Made by a program: the position numbers and the translations under genes
Source of the DNA: Planctobacterium marinum
Lineage (GTDB): Bacteria > Pseudomonadota > Gammaproteobacteria > Enterobacterales > Alteromonadaceae
DNA length: 64,000 nucleotides
Reading direction: 5' to 3'
Assembly: GCF_020687805.1 (NCBI RefSeq)
Contig: NZ_JAJEWQ010000003.1
Coordinates: 813,772-877,771, forward strand
In this document: positions 37,530-47,942 of the stretch, piece after piece
How the letters are laid out: every line of letters begins with the position of its first letter
How positions within the stretch are numbered: the first letter of the stretch is position 1
The notes under the pieces: model-generated
Database searches by the model: none
Seen by the model: only the letters and a program-made list of their open reading frames with translations
Told to the model about the DNA's origin: nothing

Positions 37530-38330
37530 TTAATCCGAAAATCCGGCGGTGATGGCCTGCAGTTCGCCGCTTTTTTTCATTTGATACAAGGTGCCATCCA
37601 GCGCTCTTCTAAACGCCTTCTGCCAGGGATATTGGCCTGAGGCGATACCTGGTTCTGAATAGCCAATATAGCCATCATCTCTGCCGGCAATTGCCGCCTG
37701 AAACAAACGCAGATGAGTTTCGGACTTGTACTGTCCGGAGGTTTTAAGCTTTTTCATGTGATACTGATAGGCCAGCTTTTCCATCAGAATGCAATCGTTG
37801 CGTCCCGATGCCACCATCATCAACAGTAAATTTGCCCCATCCACTTCGTGATAGTTAATGGCTTTTTGATGCAACAAAGTGCGAAACTCCGCACCGCCCC
37901 AACCATCGTATCCCCGCATGTTACCAATGGTTTTCCCGATAAAATCCGACGGCCACTGCAGTGATGTTGCGCTGTTAACTTTGCTGTTGCAGATAACCAA
38001 TACGGTTTCTTCGTACAATGGATAAGAATAAGGATAAAGATAAGGCCAGTCATGGGCGTGAAAATAAGTTGGCGAGAAAGCAAAACCCTCGCCTCGCTCC
38101 ATCAGATGTTTGCCGCGATTCCAGGGCACGGGTTCAAAAATAACGCTGTAGTCTGCCATTTTATCGAATGCAGCGGTGAGAATTTCAATATACAAACCCT
38201 GCACCCGACCATCTTTGACATAGCTATAGGGCGGATAACCGTCATCCACATGGATTTTCACTTCAACTTTGGCCTGGAGGCTCAAACTCATCGCCAACAG
38301 CATAAACCACAGACTACAACACCTGAACAT
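37530..38330 (-). CDS. Periplasmic amino-acid-binding-type protein (SBP_bac_3 fold)
   Basis: About 266 residues from ATG 38330 (an in-frame GTG at 38348 is less likely). Signal peptide FMLLAMSLSLQAK. The mature protein reads like the SBP_bac_3 superfamily: VDDGYPPYSYVKDGRVQGLY at the N-terminus, IGNMRGYDGWGGAEF in the hinge region and a C-terminal ALDGTLYQMKKSGELQAIT. No ABC permease or ATPase genes are adjacent. It may therefore be an orphan binding protein or one of the transporter-like proteins common in Alteromonadales with no known ligand. Confidence 0.85.
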   Translation of the reverse strand: MFRCCSLWFMLLAMSLSLQAKVEVKIHVDDGYPPYSYVKDGRVQGLYIEILTAAFDKMADYSVIFEPVPWNRGKHLMERGEGFAFSPTYFHAHDWPYLYPYSYPLYEETVLVICNSKVNSATSLQWPSDFIGKTIGNMRGYDGWGGAEFRTLLHQKAINYHEVDGANLLLMMVASGRNDCILMEKLAYQYHMKKLKTSGQYKSETHLRLFQAAIAGRDDGYIGYSEPGIASGQYPWQKAFRRALDGTLYQMKKSGELQAITAGFSD

Positions 38331-38435
38331 GTACAATCCCAAAATCACCCTATCAGGAGTAAAAGTTAGTTTCAGTATAGAGGGAATGAAGTCACTTGTC
38401 TGGCCAGAATAGCAGATTTATCTCCAGGTTGTGGA

Positions 38436-39116
38436 TCAGGTTCCCGTCGCAGCTCTGTGTTCGGTATTTGCCAATAAACCAGCGTCATGGCAGGGCGGTG
38501 AGGACAGATCAAGGGCACACAACTCTGTTGTCCACAGCGGTTCCATATCAGCCACGTCTGGCACTGAGATTAAATCTACCAGTGATTTATCTTCCAGAGG
38601 ACCAATAACCACCCTAAATCGGGTCAGACTGCTGTCGGGGCTTTCAACAATATGGGTGTTGTAATTGCGATAGATCATACTGCGTTCATAGGCATACTTT
38701 AAATCATTGAAACTACCCGCCACCGCGTATACCTCGGCACGGCCCGGTTCAACCAGAATAGTAGTACGCCTGGCAGATGGCGTAGAAAGGTTGCCCTCAA
38801 CGACTGACAATGTTTCATGATTTACTGCTGCAACCGAGGCGTCCGAAGGGTCGGATAGCACACCATCGGAGTGGCTATCTGCAGCCTGCTCTGCCACTAA
38901 AGTGGCTTCAACGGGTTCGTCACAAATTGCCTCATCCGTCAAATAACGATGAAGTGCGCAGTCTTTATCCATTACCGCTGATAGGGCGTGATCGCTTAAG
39001 CCTTTGCCGGTGATCAGGTAACTGATCCCACCAACCGCTAACAGCTCCAGTGAAGCACATCCGGAAACACAGGTAACGGCCACACACAACGAGGAGACCT
39101 TGATTAGCTTTTGCAT
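38436..39116 (-). CDS. Lipoprotein with SPOR-like C-terminal domain
   Basis: 226 residues with a lipoprotein signal (VAVTCVSGC, modified Cys at 20) and a short hydrophobic segment LLAVGGISYLITG just after it. A low-complexity acidic linker follows. The C-terminal region YAVAGSFNDLKYAYERSMIY, then THIVESPDSSLTRFRVVIGP, resembles a SPOR domain, which binds denuded peptidoglycan strands at the septum. The match is to the general SPOR pattern only. Single gene convergent with nothing obvious; start ATG 39116. Confidence 0.7.
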   Translation of the reverse strand: MQKLIKVSSLCVAVTCVSGCASLELLAVGGISYLITGKGLSDHALSAVMDKDCALHRYLTDEAICDEPVEATLVAEQAADSHSDGVLSDPSDASVAAVNHETLSVVEGNLSTPSARRTTILVEPGRAEVYAVAGSFNDLKYAYERSMIYRNYNTHIVESPDSSLTRFRVVIGPLEDKSLVDLISVPDVADMEPLWTTELCALDLSSPPCHDAGLLANTEHRAATGT

Positions 39117-39328
39117 ACGTTTTCCACAACGTCAGTTTCCTGACAATTTACTGATTCAGGGGTAATTGCTCATTAAACAGGCAATGTTCGGGCCAAAAAT
39201 TAGAAATCATTGTTCTGAACACGCAACCTGGTTAGACTCATATCACATCCAATAGCAGTAATTCTGTCCGGTTGTTACGCTCACAGCCGTACCTGAGCCG
39301 CAGTTTTACGCACACATATCAACCATCC

Positions 39329-40231
39329 ATGCAAAAAAATTACAGTCTGGTGACCGGCTACATTATGGCGGCGATAGTCATTTCCATCTGGAGTGGTTTT
39401 ATCGTTGTTTCCCGTTATGGCGCCACTAATGCATTGCTCAACTATGATTTGATCGCCCTGCGCTATGGGGTCGCTACGCTGGTATCCATACCCGTATGGT
39501 GGTTTTTCTCGGCAAGGATAAACTTTTTCCATTATCGCTACCTGTTGCTCGCTCTGTTCGGCGGGCTTTGTTACGCGTTTTGTGCATTTAGTGCCTTCGC
39601 TCTGGCTCCGGCCAATCACGCTGCAGTGTTTTTACCCGGTTTTATGCCGGTGGCCATCAGTCTGTGCATATGGCTGATTCTGGGTACCAGGGTGCAGGGC
39701 AAGCAGTTAATCGCGCTTGGAATTATCTCGGCCGGCATTGTTTTACTGGCGTTAAATACTCTGACGGTGAGTGCAGATACCCTCAGAGGCGATCTGTTGT
39801 TTATGGGCGCGGCATTCAGTTGGGGGGTTTTTAATGCCCTTTTAAAAAAGTGGCACCCGGACCCCTATGCCACCGTTGCTGCAGTATCTTTGTTTACTTC
39901 CGTCGTGTACTTACCACTGTTTCTGATGTACCTGCCTTCAAATCTGGGCAGTGCTCCGGACGCAGAAATTTGGCTTCAGGCCGGATATCAGGGCGTTTTA
40001 GCGGCTGTAGTACAGTTGTTATTGTACGTTAAGGCAGCGAAAACTATTGGAGCCAATAACATGGCCGTAACTATGGCCTTTGTGCCTGTTCTTGCGGCTT
40101 TGCTGGCTGTACCGGTTTTGCAGGAGCAGATCACCGTATTTATTGCGGTGAGTTTGTTGTGTGTAACCGGTGGGGCCATTTATGGCAATATCCACGGCAA
40201 CAAAAATCGCCACAAAGACGAAATCAATTAG
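39329..40231 (+). CDS. EamA/DMT family exporter
   Basis: 300 residues from ATG 39329; the longer ORF from 39272 adds 19 residues without a hydrophobic start. Ten hydrophobic segments in two similar halves give the EamA fold, for example YIMAAIVISIWSGFIVVSRY at the start and MAFVPVLAALLAVPVLQEQI near the end. Members export amino acids, nucleosides or other small metabolites by proton antiport. The substrate cannot be told from sequence. Confidence 0.9.
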   Translation: MQKNYSLVTGYIMAAIVISIWSGFIVVSRYGATNALLNYDLIALRYGVATLVSIPVWWFFSARINFFHYRYLLLALFGGLCYAFCAFSAFALAPANHAAVFLPGFMPVAISLCIWLILGTRVQGKQLIALGIISAGIVLLALNTLTVSADTLRGDLLFMGAAFSWGVFNALLKKWHPDPYATVAAVSLFTSVVYLPLFLMYLPSNLGSAPDAEIWLQAGYQGVLAAVVQLLLYVKAAKTIGANNMAVTMAFVPVLAALLAVPVLQEQITVFIAVSLLCVTGGAIYGNIHGNKNRHKDEIN

Positions 40232-40345
40232 ACGAAATTAAATAATGGCTTTGATGCCTGCTGCTGGCAGGCATTGTCGGTCGTTTCTTTTTGCCTGAGT
40301 GAAGTTACGGCAACCGGGGCGGTTGCACCGCCAAGTGACGTTAAT

Positions 40346-42127
40346 TCAGGGACGTCCATCGCCGCTTTCAGACCGCTCATTGTTATCGCGTCGGTCACCA
40401 TTATTTCGGCCATTGCGCTGTGCATCCGCAGCGAGAAACACGTTGCGCTGCAATTCACTGCCAATCGCAGTATTGCGGCGAATAATATCAGACAAACGCG
40501 TGTCCTCGACCCGCTTTATCTGGTCCTCTGATAAGCTGTTCTGATACCAGAAGCGGTCGCCGTCGCGAAGTGCCACAAACTGACGTTGCAGGATGTAAAA
40601 AAACAACTCCCCCACCATCGCATCTTCATAGTGGTCTTCAGCCAGACCACCCACCCACATATCTATATCGTCAACCGTTTCATAAGCGGCTGCCAGGGCG
40701 GTTTGTACCAACACATCGGAGCTAATTTCAGAAAAGTCGGATACCGGCACCAGGCCCATGTCCTGCCGGGCCTGATTGTAAGAGGCTAGTCCGTGGTCCC
40801 GACCGCGCTGAATATTCAGCGACACCAGATCAAAACCACCAGCGCCTGGCGGGCCAAATAAAAAGTTACGTACATCATCTATGACATAGTTGTCGATCGT
40901 CTGACAAACCTGACTTGCCAGTCCCCTCAATATCGGTTCCAGCCCCTCGTTGATGATTTCATCGGGGCGGAAAAACGCCTCTCTCAACGACAGGTGCCCG
41001 GCTGCAATTTCTTCTCCGTTTTCATCTAACCGCAGTATTTGTGGGCTCAATAAACTATGCCCCAGACGATAGGCTGCCGTGGAAAATTCGTTGGCAATGT
41101 CAGCATTGAGCGTGGCATCGTAACCCCGATAAGCAGGAATGCCGTTGCGGCCCAGCAACAGGGGTAAAAATTCACGGTAGGTGATTACCTGCATCTGTGC
41201 CGTTATGATATCTCTGGCAGCCTGATAGATTTCCTCACCACTTAAATCAGGCTGATCACGTCTGATCCGACGAGCCTGACGATTGTGCTCCCGGACAAAA
41301 AGCGTGTGCATGGTGGTTAATCCCACCTGCTCGTTGGCCCTCACATCTCCTGCCAGAAACAATGTGTTTGCCGTACCACCGGCATTCGCTAATCCGGACT
41401 CATTAAAAGGCAGTAACCGTCCTTCACTGGTTTTTAGCTGGCCCGAACCATCTGACAGACGCAACGCCTCAGCCCGCTGCGCGGAAGATCCATAAACGTT
41501 AGAAGCATCTATCCAGGCCGTTATCTCGTTGATTTGCTGCCTTGGATTCTCCTGGTCGGTACCTGATTCAAGATCATAAACGGATCGGTTAAGGGGAATT
41601 TCCGCAATACCTGTACTCAGGGGATCAAAAAAACGATCCCCGGCCGGGACAAGGATGTTGGCCGGTTCTTCCGGATCAATACCATCGGTCAAATCGATAT
41701 CATGGTCGAGGAATTGCCCCCACTGCCACATAAAATCGGTGACTGAATGACTATTGGGGACAACGTGGTCTTGCGCGAACACCAGATTGCTGATCAATCT
41801 GGGCGAAGGGCGATTTTCACCGGCCAGGCTGCTGATACCATCGCTGTACCCACTGCGTGTATAGCGCTGTAACACAGTATGAGTTGCCCCCATAGCGGAA
41901 TTCTCAATATTATTATTACGACCATCAATGGCTCTGACCTCAAAAACCGGGGTTTCTGGCTGGGGCCGCGCATCGCGCTCAATATTGCGTACCGGAGAAA
42001 CCCGATTGGTTTTATTTTCGGAATTAACCTGTGTTGCGTTTGCTGCTTGTTCCGGGTTTTGCTGAGCCAGTGCTAAACTGCCGGTCATGGTGGTGACAAT
42101 GTATAGTATCAGGGTACTTAGTCGCAT
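40346..42127 (-). CDS. Animal-type (peroxidase-cyclooxygenase) haem peroxidase, exported
   Basis: 593 residues from ATG 42127, preceded by GGAG 8 nt upstream; the in-frame TTG at 42139 is rejected. Signal peptide LILYIVTTMTGSLALAQ. The peroxidase domain has the distal His region MWQWGQFLDHDIDLTDG with the calcium site, WIDASNVYGSS, the TMHTLFVREHNRQARR segment, and the proximal His region EFSTAAYRLGHSLLSPQI. NIQRGRDHGLASYNQARQ is a family signature. It oxidises halides or organic donors with H2O2 outside the cytoplasm. The C-terminus is an Arg/Asn/Asp-rich tail (GRNNGDRRDNNERSESGD). Confidence 0.92.
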   Translation of the reverse strand: MRLSTLILYIVTTMTGSLALAQQNPEQAANATQVNSENKTNRVSPVRNIERDARPQPETPVFEVRAIDGRNNNIENSAMGATHTVLQRYTRSGYSDGISSLAGENRPSPRLISNLVFAQDHVVPNSHSVTDFMWQWGQFLDHDIDLTDGIDPEEPANILVPAGDRFFDPLSTGIAEIPLNRSVYDLESGTDQENPRQQINEITAWIDASNVYGSSAQRAEALRLSDGSGQLKTSEGRLLPFNESGLANAGGTANTLFLAGDVRANEQVGLTTMHTLFVREHNRQARRIRRDQPDLSGEEIYQAARDIITAQMQVITYREFLPLLLGRNGIPAYRGYDATLNADIANEFSTAAYRLGHSLLSPQILRLDENGEEIAAGHLSLREAFFRPDEIINEGLEPILRGLASQVCQTIDNYVIDDVRNFLFGPPGAGGFDLVSLNIQRGRDHGLASYNQARQDMGLVPVSDFSEISSDVLVQTALAAAYETVDDIDMWVGGLAEDHYEDAMVGELFFYILQRQFVALRDGDRFWYQNSLSEDQIKRVEDTRLSDIIRRNTAIGSELQRNVFLAADAQRNGRNNGDRRDNNERSESGDGRP

Positions 42128-42245
42128 CTTGTTCTCCAAACTGCGGATTGTTTACCCTATACAACGCGTACAATTACCAATGGTTGACATTGATTTACGA
42201 AAAACTGACAAAATATTTTATTAACTGAGAATCAGAGAAGGTGAT

Positions 42246-43042
42246 ATGAAACAATTGAGCTTATTTGGCAATATCGCCATCCTGTTTAGTGCTTTTTACA
42301 GTCAACTGTGTTTTGCCCATGGCGATGCTCATTATCTGGGTAACAGTGCCGTTCTGGTACAAACTGAACAAAAAAAATCCTGTTTGATCCATTTTTCCAT
42401 AACGATTTTGGTATTTATCAACTGGTACCGGAAGCAATGCACAGCGCCATCATGGCCGGTGCACCGCCCTACGACAACATCGACGCAATCGTGATAAGCC
42501 ACGCCCATGAAGATCACTTTTCGGCTTACGATGTAGCTGAATACCTCTCTAAATTTCCAGACACGGTCTTAGTCGCTCCCCAGCAAGCGATTGATATGCT
42601 GAAAGAATATCGGGTGCCCAAACAACAGCTCCATGCCTTTAATCTGGATTTCAAAGCAGCGCCTGAGCAACAATTCATTAAGGGAATGCAGATCAGTGCC
42701 TTACGCATTCCTCATGCCGGATGGCCAGGCAGAAAAGATGTTCAGAATTTAATCTTCAGAGTGCAGTTGGGTGACAATTTCTCAGCAATGCATATGGGGG
42801 ATGCCGATCCGGATGATAGCCATTACCTCCCCTACGAGGCGTTCTGGCAAGAGCAAATGACGTCCGTGAATTTTCCACCCTATTGGTTTTTTATGTCTGC
42901 GGAAGGCAGAGATATCCTGTATGAAATTTTGAATGTGAAAAAGCACATAGGGGTTCATGTGCCCAAACAAGTACCCAAATACCTGAAAGACAGTGATTAC
43001 CGGTATTTTTCTACGCCAGGAGAAGTGCAAAGTATTGAATAA
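42246..43042 (+). pseudogene. Metallo-beta-lactamase-fold hydrolase interrupted by a frameshift in an A8 tract
   Basis: Two overlapping frames form one exported MBL-fold protein of about 265 residues. The first begins at ATG 42246 with a signal peptide (FGNIAILFSAFYSQLCFAHG) and runs to VLVQTEQKK. After the eight-A run at 42370-42377, the next frame continues ILFDPFFHNDFGIYQLVPEA, then DAIVISHAHEDHFSAYDV with the metal site H-x-H-x-D-H, IPHAGWPGR and HMGDADPDD. One extra A (or two fewer) would restore a single frame. Causes could be a sequencing error, a real mutation, phase variation or transcriptional slippage. All metal ligands are intact, which argues for recent change. Divergent from the peroxidase gene. 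Confidence 0.75.
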
Positions 43043-43216
43043 CCCAGGTTATTTTTGACATAATTCAGCAATAACAGTGCACTATCTTAGACTGTTACAA
43101 AAAGCGATAACGCGCAAATTCCATACAAACCGTTCGAAACGCCTGGTTTTTCACCATTTGAACGTAAAATAATCAGATTAGTGGCAATATCCCTGATCTA
43201 TTTTGCAAAAATGGTG

Positions 43217-43222
43217 TATACT
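43217..43222 (+). promoter_or_regulatory. Candidate -10 element of the EF-G gene
   Basis: TATACT in the context GGTGTATACTGCCGCGCAA, 39 nt before the start codon. The -35 region is weak (TGATCT at 17-nt spacing). It is the best promoter-like match between the upstream gene and the strongly expressed EF-G gene. Confidence 0.45.
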
Positions 43223-43260
43223 GCCGCGCAATTTTTTTTTAACTCCAAAAAGTGAAGCCA

Positions 43261-45347
43261 TGACAGACTTAGCTAAGTACAGAAATATTGGTATCTTCGC
43301 TCACGTAGACGCGGGGAAAACAACTTCTACAGAACGTATTCTTAAACTTACCGGTAAAATCCATAAAACCGGTGAGGTACATGACGGTGAATCAACTACC
43401 GACTTCATGGAACAGGAAGCAGAACGTGGTATTACCATCCAGTCAGCTGCAACAACCTGTTTCTGGAAAGATCACCGCTTAAACATTATCGATACTCCAG
43501 GACACGTTGACTTTACAGTTGAAGTATACCGTTCACTGAAAGTACTTGACGGTGGTGTAGGTGTATTCTGTGGTTCAGGTGGTGTTGAGCCACAGTCAGA
43601 AACTAACTGGCGCTATGCTAACGAATCTGAAGTATCTCGTATCATTTTCGTTAACAAACTGGACCGTATGGGTGCAGACTTCTACCGCGTTGTTGGTCAG
43701 GTTAAGAATGTATTGGCGGCTAACCCGCTGGTAATGACTCTGCCTATCGGTATCGAAGACGAATTCAAAGGTGTTGTAGATGTACTTTCTCAGAAAGCGT
43801 ACATCTGGGATGATTCTGGTCTGCCAGAAAACTACGAAGTAGTTGATATCCCTGCAGATATGGTTGATAAAGCGGCAGAATACCGCGAGCAATTGATCGA
43901 AACTGCGGTTGAGCAAGACGACGATCTGATGATGGCTTACATGGACGGCGAAGAGCCTTCTATCGAAGACATCAAGCGTTGTATCCGTAAAGGTACACGT
44001 GATCTGGCATTCTTCCCAACTTACTGTGGTTCTGCTTTTAAGAACAAAGGTATTCAGTTGGTACTAGACGCCGTTGTTGATTACTTGCCTTCTCCAACAG
44101 AAGTTGATCCTCAGGATCTGACTGACGAAGAAACTGGTGAGCCTACTGGCGAAGTTGCAACAGTATCTGTTGACGAGCCGTTCCGTGCTCTGGCGTTCAA
44201 AATCATGGACGACCGTTTCGGTGCATTAACCTTTATCCGTATTTACTCTGGCAAGCTGAACAAAGGTGACACCATCCTTAACTCTGCAACAGGTAAAACT
44301 GAGCGTATCGGCCGTATGGTTGAGATGCACGCAGACGAGCGTACAGAATTAACTTCTGCACAAGCGGGTGACATCATCGCTGTTGTCGGTATGAAGAACG
44401 TACAAACTGGTCACACGTTATGTGATCCTAACAACCCTTGTACGCTTGAGCCGATGATCTTCCCTGAGCCAGTAATCTCTATTGCTGTTAAGCCTAAAGA
44501 TAAAGGCGGCAACGAGAAGATGGGGATCGCTATCGGTAAACTGGTAGCTGAAGATCCGTCCTTCCAGGTTGAAACTGACGAAGAGTCTGGCGAAACCATC
44601 CTGAAAGGTATGGGTGAGCTGCACTTAGATATCAAAGTAGACATCCTGAAGCGTACTTACGGTGTTGAGCTGGAAGTAGGTCAACCTCAGGTTGCTTACC
44701 GTGAAAGCATCACTGCGCCTATCGAAGATTCTTACACTCACAAGAAGCAGTCTGGTGGTTCTGGTCAGTTCGGTAAGATCGACTACCGCATCCGTCCGGG
44801 TGAGCCAAATTCTGGCTTCAAATTCGAATCTGTGGTTGTTGGTGGTAACGTTCCTAAAGAATTCTTCCCTGCCATCGAAAAAGGCTTCAAGTCTATGATG
44901 GACCAAGGTGTTCTTGCTGGTTACCCGGTACTGGACGTTGAAGTTGAGTTGTACGACGGTGGTTTCCACGCAGTTGACTCCTCGGCTGTAGCCTTCGAAA
45001 TCGCTGCTCGTGGCGCATATCGTCAGTCTATGCCTAAAGCTGGCCCGCAATTGATGGAGCCAATCATGAAGGTTGACGTATTCACGCCAGACGATCACGT
45101 TGGTGACGTAATCGGTGACTTAAACCGTCGTCGCGGCATGATCAAAGACCAGGAAGCTGGTGCAACAGGTGTACGTGTTAAAGCTGACGTACCTCTGTCT
45201 GAAATGTTTGGTTATATCGGTCACCTGCGTACTATGACTTCAGGCCGTGGTCAGTTCTCTATGGAGTTCTCACACTACATGCCTTGTCCTAATGCAGTAG
45301 CTGAAAAAGTTATCGAAGAAGCCAAAGCGCGTAAAGCAGCTAAATAA
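43261..45347 (+). CDS. fusA2: Elongation factor G, EF-G 2 type
   Basis: 695 residues from ATG 43261 (the longer ORF from 43203 runs through the promoter). A full five-domain translocase: G1 [17 protein letters not shown]2 around [11 protein letters not shown]3 [20 protein letters not shown]4 FVNKLDRMG, then domain [20 protein letters not shown], domain [19 protein letters not shown], domain [17 protein letters not shown] and domain V with [19 protein letters not shown]. The wording [15 protein letters not shown] and [15 protein letters not shown] points to the second EF-G class of Vibrio/Alteromonas-type bacteria rather than the rpsLG-linked fusA; no ribosomal protein genes are adjacent. Codon use is strongly biased (GTA, GCT, CGT), as in highly expressed genes. 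Symbol by resemblance. Confidence 0.92.
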
Positions 45348-45368
45348 GTGCTTCTGACAAGCTGAATC

Positions 45369-45401
45369 AAAAAGCCCCGGCAAATGCCGGGGCTTTTTTT
45401 A
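45369..45401 (+). terminator. Rho-independent terminator of the EF-G gene
   Basis: The GC-rich stem AAAAAGCCCCGGC / GCCGGGGCTTTTT with a 4-nt loop is followed by T7. Because A5 precedes it, it can also serve the convergent gene at 45439. Confidence 0.95.
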
Positions 45402-45438
45402 TGCAGAATCGGTTAAAAACAAGAACAGTAAAACAGGC

Positions 45439-45846
45439 TTACCCCTGGCGCATAACCTCCTGCCAGTCGTTTTCCAACTTTGCAATCAATTGCCCCAGTT
45501 CCTGACCTGATTCATAAGGGTTTGTTTCCCAGCCTTCAAGTTGACCGTCAAACTCGACCGCTTTGTCTTTCAATAAATGTAACAAGTAACTCAAATTTGG
45601 GGTATTCGGAACAATACTTATATTGGCCCAGCAGCGCCATTTATTCAGATGTTGCTGAAACGCATCTATATCGGTATCAAAACCTTCACAAGCAAGGAGT
45701 TCCGCGAGTTTTTTAGCGCCCGACTCAGAGCTATGTTCAAGGTAAAATGATAAGGAAACCCGCGTGTTGATATCCAGATTGCGATGTTTTAATCCAATGG
45801 TTATTTCTCTAATCCATTCTATTACTGATCTGTTTTCTGGTATCAT
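45439..45846 (-). CDS. Small cytoplasmic protein, possibly RraB-like
   Basis: 135 residues. The sequence AKKLAELLACEGFDTDID and the end FDGQLEGWETNPY resemble the pattern of RraB (inhibitor of RNase E), where paired alpha/beta units finish in Y/F-DGWGT. The match is partial and the acidic N-terminus of RraB is missing, so only family-level similarity is proposed. No signal peptide or membrane segment. Start ATG 45846; the gene converges on the EF-G gene and shares its terminator. Confidence 0.6.
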   Translation of the reverse strand: MIPENRSVIEWIREITIGLKHRNLDINTRVSLSFYLEHSSESGAKKLAELLACEGFDTDIDAFQQHLNKWRCWANISIVPNTPNLSYLLHLLKDKAVEFDGQLEGWETNPYESGQELGQLIAKLENDWQEVMRQG

Positions 45847-46080
45847 TCGTGGCCTCCGGACAGTTTTACTGTCGCCTGTAAACGAGTCGAATATAATAAT
45901 TAAAAATCAGTGACATTACTGATGTCAGCAGAGAGTTAGGTATACATTTTAATACCTTAATAGTATATCACGTTATACGCCCCCCTCGCCGGCCATACCC
46001 CAATCAGCGTGACATTGCATTGTTTTTGAATTAACTGCGCAATAAAATACCCTGTATCGGATTAATCCTGCGGTGGCGCA

Positions 46081-46581
46081 ATGAACAGAAGACAAAAGAC
46101 GTGTGAGCTACATTCAGAGACAAGTGTCGCAAACAAGCACACAATTGAAGCATTTTCTCTCGCCACCAGCCAAAACCTGAAATTGAATCTCAAAGCGATT
46201 TGGGAAGAACTCGCGCGTCAATCAAGAGGCCAGGAAAATGTCCTGTGTTTCCCTTATCATTTGATCCGGCAACAAAGTGAGCAACAGGCTGTTGCTTGCC
46301 GCCATAGCTATTCAGGTACCCCCTTAACACGCAGTGAATCCCGTCACATCCAAAGTATTGAAGTTGAAATTCTGGCTCTGGATACGGCATTTAAGTGCAG
46401 CTCGTTTAATGTCGGTAACGAGTTTTATGCCGACATCAACCGGTTACTGCTTGCATTAAAAATTATTTTTCAGGAGTTTAAAGACAATATCAATGCGGAC
46501 TACCAGGCGCGTCTTGTGCTATTTGAACAACACATCACGCAGTTGATAGCAGAATTAGTCGAACTCATCACTCATAAATGA
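46081..46581 (+). CDS. Uncharacterised helical protein
   Basis: 166 residues; no family recognised. No signal peptide or membrane segment. Predicted to be largely helical, with a C-terminal half of long amphipathic stretches (INRLLLALKIIFQEFKDNIN, then LFEQHITQLIAELVELI) that could pack as a helical bundle or dimer. Three scattered cysteines. The 234 nt upstream hold no other gene. Start ATG with GGTGG upstream; codon use is like its neighbours. Confidence 0.6.
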   Translation: MNRRQKTCELHSETSVANKHTIEAFSLATSQNLKLNLKAIWEELARQSRGQENVLCFPYHLIRQQSEQQAVACRHSYSGTPLTRSESRHIQSIEVEILALDTAFKCSSFNVGNEFYADINRLLLALKIIFQEFKDNINADYQARLVLFEQHITQLIAELVELITHK

Positions 46582-46765
46582 TTGGTCACAACCGCGGTTC
46601 GCTGTGATTTAGACCAAAAATTCACTTAAATTCCTAATAAAAATTGGTTAATTTCACAAAACCGTCTTCGAAAATCACTATCCCTTTGTTTTTATTGAAT
46701 TTTATATATGGCCTCAGATTTGCTGACCAGAGTATGACGTAGAAAAAGAAAACGAGGAAGCCCCT

Positions 46766-47770
46766 ATGTACTCAGATGAAGATCTCAACGAAGCAATCGG
46801 AAAGGGTATCTTTAGCACCCAATCCGTTAACGAATTCAGACAGCACTTTGCGCAATCTCGCAATATCCATCAGGTTGATGAAGAAAACTTTCGACTGCTC
46901 AGCGGTTTCAATGATGTTTTTGTGGTTATTGCCAGTGCCCTGCTTCTGGCCTCATTGACCTGGCTGGGCTTTGAAAATCAGCCGGTTTTAGGCGCAATCG
47001 CATTAGCCGCCGGCTCCTGGGGGTTAGCAGAAGTATTTGTTAAACGAAAACGCATGGCGCTGCCCGCCATAGGGTTGTTGATTACCTTTCTGGCGGGGCT
47101 ATTCGCAATACCGGTTACCCTGTTCGGTGCTGAGCAGCAGGTGCATGAGGCTCAGTTTATCGCCGCCGGACTACTGACAGTCTTTGGCGCCTGGGTTCAC
47201 TGGCAACGATTCCGTGTCCCGGTAACAGTTGCAGCAGGTATGATAGCGCTATTGCTGGGCACCTTTGGGGTATTATTCCTGCAATATCCAGAAATACGTT
47301 ACTTTTATCAACCTTATCTTGCCGTTGCGGGGTTATTGACCTTTGCTGTTGCAATGTATTGGGATGCCCGGGACCCGCTAAGACAAACCCGTAATTCAGA
47401 CATCGCTTTCTGGTTGCACCTGTTATCAGCGCCGCTGATTGTGCATCCCATATTTAGCACGCTGGGCATATTTTCAGGGGTAACTGGTTACTCTACCGCG
47501 CTGTTAGTGTTAGCTCTGTACGCGCTGCTGGCATTAATATCTATTATTGTCGACAGACGGGCGATCATGGTTTCAGCTCTGGTATACGTGGTGTACGCAA
47601 TGAGTGGTCTGTTGGAAAACTATGGACTCGTTAGTTATAGCATGGCTTTGACTGGTATCTTTATCGGCGGTAGTCTGCTGTTGCTGTCGGCCTACTGGCA
47701 GCAAACCCGTCACGCCATTGTTGCTCTGTTGCCGGGCAAAGCGCAGAGTTATTTACCGTCACTGCAATAG
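46766..47770 (+). CDS. Polytopic membrane protein, unknown function
   Basis: 334 residues with about nine or ten hydrophobic segments, starting near residue 50 (DVFVVIASALLLASLTWLGF) and continuing to ALTGIFIGGSLLLLSAYW. The cytoplasmic N-terminus of about 45 residues (YSDEDLNEAIGKGIFS, then LLSGFND) is reminiscent of the DUF2157-type membrane family, in which an N-terminal helix pair precedes a bundle of short transmembrane segments. No transporter signature is visible. A good Shine-Dalgarno sequence (GAGGAAG) precedes ATG 46766. Single gene, converging on the kinase operon. Confidence 0.75.
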   Translation: MYSDEDLNEAIGKGIFSTQSVNEFRQHFAQSRNIHQVDEENFRLLSGFNDVFVVIASALLLASLTWLGFENQPVLGAIALAAGSWGLAEVFVKRKRMALPAIGLLITFLAGLFAIPVTLFGAEQQVHEAQFIAAGLLTVFGAWVHWQRFRVPVTVAAGMIALLLGTFGVLFLQYPEIRYFYQPYLAVAGLLTFAVAMYWDARDPLRQTRNSDIAFWLHLLSAPLIVHPIFSTLGIFSGVTGYSTALLVLALYALLALISIIVDRRAIMVSALVYVVYAMSGLLENYGLVSYSMALTGIFIGGSLLLLSAYWQQTRHAIVALLPGKAQSYLPSLQ

Positions 47771-47942
47771 CGAAAAGGCAATTGCGCGGCGCCTGTCGCG
47801 CATTGTCAATTTTTAACTGAACCGTTATGGGTGTCGCTACCTTGAATATCAGAGACTGGCACATCTGAAATTTGAATACCGCAGGAGCCTAGACCGGACT
47901 CGTCAGGCAGGCAGGCAAACTATCCGCACAAAGCCACAGGCC

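Noticed and set aside
40254..40275. Terminator between the EamA gene and the peroxidase gene
   Set aside because: A hairpin ATGCCTGC/GCAGGCAT exists, but neither strand has a T-run after it, so it is not listed as a terminator.
40274..40531. Plus-strand open frames within the peroxidase gene
   Set aside because: They are antisense shadows of the haem peroxidase coding sequence, which has clear domain motifs.
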